Assembly (NCBI GenBank): GCA_029721435.1
Contig: CM056580.1
Span: 29,630,367 to 29,694,366, forward strand
DNA from: Gymnothorax reevesii
Taxonomy: Eukaryota > Chordata > Actinopteri > Anguilliformes > Muraenidae
DNA: 64,000 nucleotides
Reading direction: 5' to 3'
In this document: positions 63,172 to 64,000 of the stretch, piece by piece
Layout of the letters: each line of letters starts with the position of its first letter
How positions within the stretch are numbered: the stretch's first letter is position 1
Notes under the pieces: model-generated
Database searches by the model: none
Told to the model about the DNA's origin: nothing
What the model saw: only the letters and a program-made list of their open reading frames with translations
Made by a program: the position numbers and the translations under genes

Positions 63172-63500
63172 AAATAGGCCCCTATCCCAACTTTTTTGAG
63201 ACCTGTAGCAGCCATCTTACTTGAAATGAGCTCATTTTGTGGTTAAAATTTCTCAGTTTCAACATTTGCCATGTTACCTCTGTTCTATTGTGAATAAAAT
63301 ACTGGCTGGTGTGATTTGAAAGTCATTGTGTTTTGATTTTCTTCACAATTTACACTTTGTCCCAACTATTTCGGAATTGGGGTTTTAATTTCCTTGAATA
63401 TCCACTCTGTCTCAACCCTGAGCATTGGTCACATGTCTTTATGTTCCAGGCTGGTTATTACGGCAGTTTATCTGGATTGATCATGTAATAGCCTATTATT

Positions 63501-63540
63501 ATATCCCCGAATGCCGAATGGCGTTCAGGGGGATATTATG
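63501..63540. repeat. Imperfect palindrome leading the tandem array
   Basis: ATATCCCCGAATGCC and GGCGTTCAGGGGGATAT are near-inverse arms around GAAT. The right arm also precedes the single unit near 49995. Confidence 0.65.
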
Positions 63541-63560
63541 TTTTTGGTCTGACCGCTGCC

Positions 63561-64000
63561 GTGTTAACGCGATAACTTCAGTAATATTCCAATTACAAAT
63601 TCCAAATTTTGCATAAGTAAGTATCATAAAGAGGAAGAACTGATTCGATTTTGGACAATTTACAATTTGTAGATTGGCCACCAGGGGCCAAAAACTGAAA
63701 AAAAAATCACTGTTCTGCGATAACTTCAGTAATATTTCAATTACAAATTTCAAGTTTCGCAAATAAGTAAGTATCATAAAGAGGAAAAACTGATTAAATT
63801 TTGGACGATTTACTATGTCTAGATTGGCCACCAGGGGCCAAAAACTGAATTCAGTGTTAACGCGATAACTGCAATATTATTTCAATTAGAAATTCCAAGT
63901 TTTGCATATAAGTAAGTATCATAAAGAGGAAGAACTGATTCGATTCTGGACAATTTACAATTTGTAGATTGGCCACCGGGGGCCAAAAACAGAAAAATAA
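63561..64000. repeat. Tandem repeat, three units of 143-150 bp
   Basis: Units start near 63561, 63711 and 63854. Each has CGCGATAACTTCAGTAATAT (or a variant), AAGTATCATAAAGAGGAAGA, ACTGATTCGATTTTGGACAA and AGATTGGCCACCAGGGGCCA. The last is cut by the window end, so the array probably continues. A single related unit lies at 49995-50165. Confidence 0.92.

Larger units (their letters stand above)
60932..63385 (+). mobile_element. Tc1-like transposon, family 3, split by an L2 LINE
   Basis: The left end is CAACCCCTATTCCGAAATAG then TTGGGAC. The inverse of the right end is AAACCCCAATTCCGAAATAG then TTGGGAC. Flanked by TA (60930-60931, 63386-63387). Inverted repeats exceed 80 bp (AAGTGTAAATTGTGAA, CAATGACTTTCA). 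The total of 2454 bp includes an L2 insertion of about 820 bp (61431-62253). Confidence 0.9.

Noticed and set aside
1..64000. CRISPR array, operon or phage-like system
   Set aside because: No regularly spaced identical repeats with unique spacers; gene structure is eukaryotic throughout.

Overview
The window is nuclear DNA from a ray-finned fish, most likely a teleost. The evidence is the intron-split vertebrate genes, the many Tc1-like transposons (Tc1-type TIRs and TA target sites), fish-type CR1/L2 LINE tails, a tRNA-derived SINE, THAP-domain exons and an Academ-like DNA transposon. There are no bacterial-type operons, CRISPR arrays or rRNA. I cannot name the species.

The host genes I can support are alpha-arrestins (arrestin-domain-containing, ARRDC family) on the minus strand. 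Gene A can be read completely: six exons from 25543 down to 1557, about 313 codons, all junctions in phase. Exons 1-3 (24767-25543) and exons 4-6 (1557-2579) are separated by a 22-kb third intron packed with transposons. Gene B lies upstream in the same orientation. Three exons with the same phases are visible (55951-56089, 50982-51084, 49332-49594); its first two exons and last exon were not found.

The 22-kb intron of gene A contains, from low to high coordinate: a LINE tail (3055-3190), a LINE with a broken reverse transcriptase (6755-8470), a Harbinger-like CpG-rich element (8737-9821), a degenerate tandem repeat (13040-13360), a fold-back MITE (13716-14056), a Tc1 copy (15359-16968), a pair of convergent first exons (a P2X7-ballast-like exon on plus and a THAP exon on minus, 18239-19240) with matching ETS/CRE-type boxes, a larger CR1/L2-type LINE (19560-22400), and a small basic ORF (23214-23483).

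Between genes A and B (26-49 kb) lie a second copy of the same Tc1 family with a retroposon nested in its left end (27409-29239), short Tc1-related elements, degenerate tandem repeats, a near-perfect 54-bp hairpin (33626-33768), a THAP remnant, a broken Academ-like gene with an XPG/FEN-type nuclease region and a CXC-like cysteine cluster (39462-42445), an internally deleted Tc1 (44322-45208) and a Tc1 remnant (48140-49279). Beyond gene B exon 4 are a Tc1 with a single in-frame stop (54282-55888), a small TIR element (57833-58064), one of two long related LTR-like repeats (59375-60125; partner at 47045-47870), a Tc1 interrupted by an L2 LINE (60932-63385), and a 150-bp tandem repeat that runs off the window end.

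The dominant story is transposon invasion, including nesting, of a tandem alpha-arrestin locus. Positions of splice sites and element ends are read by eye.
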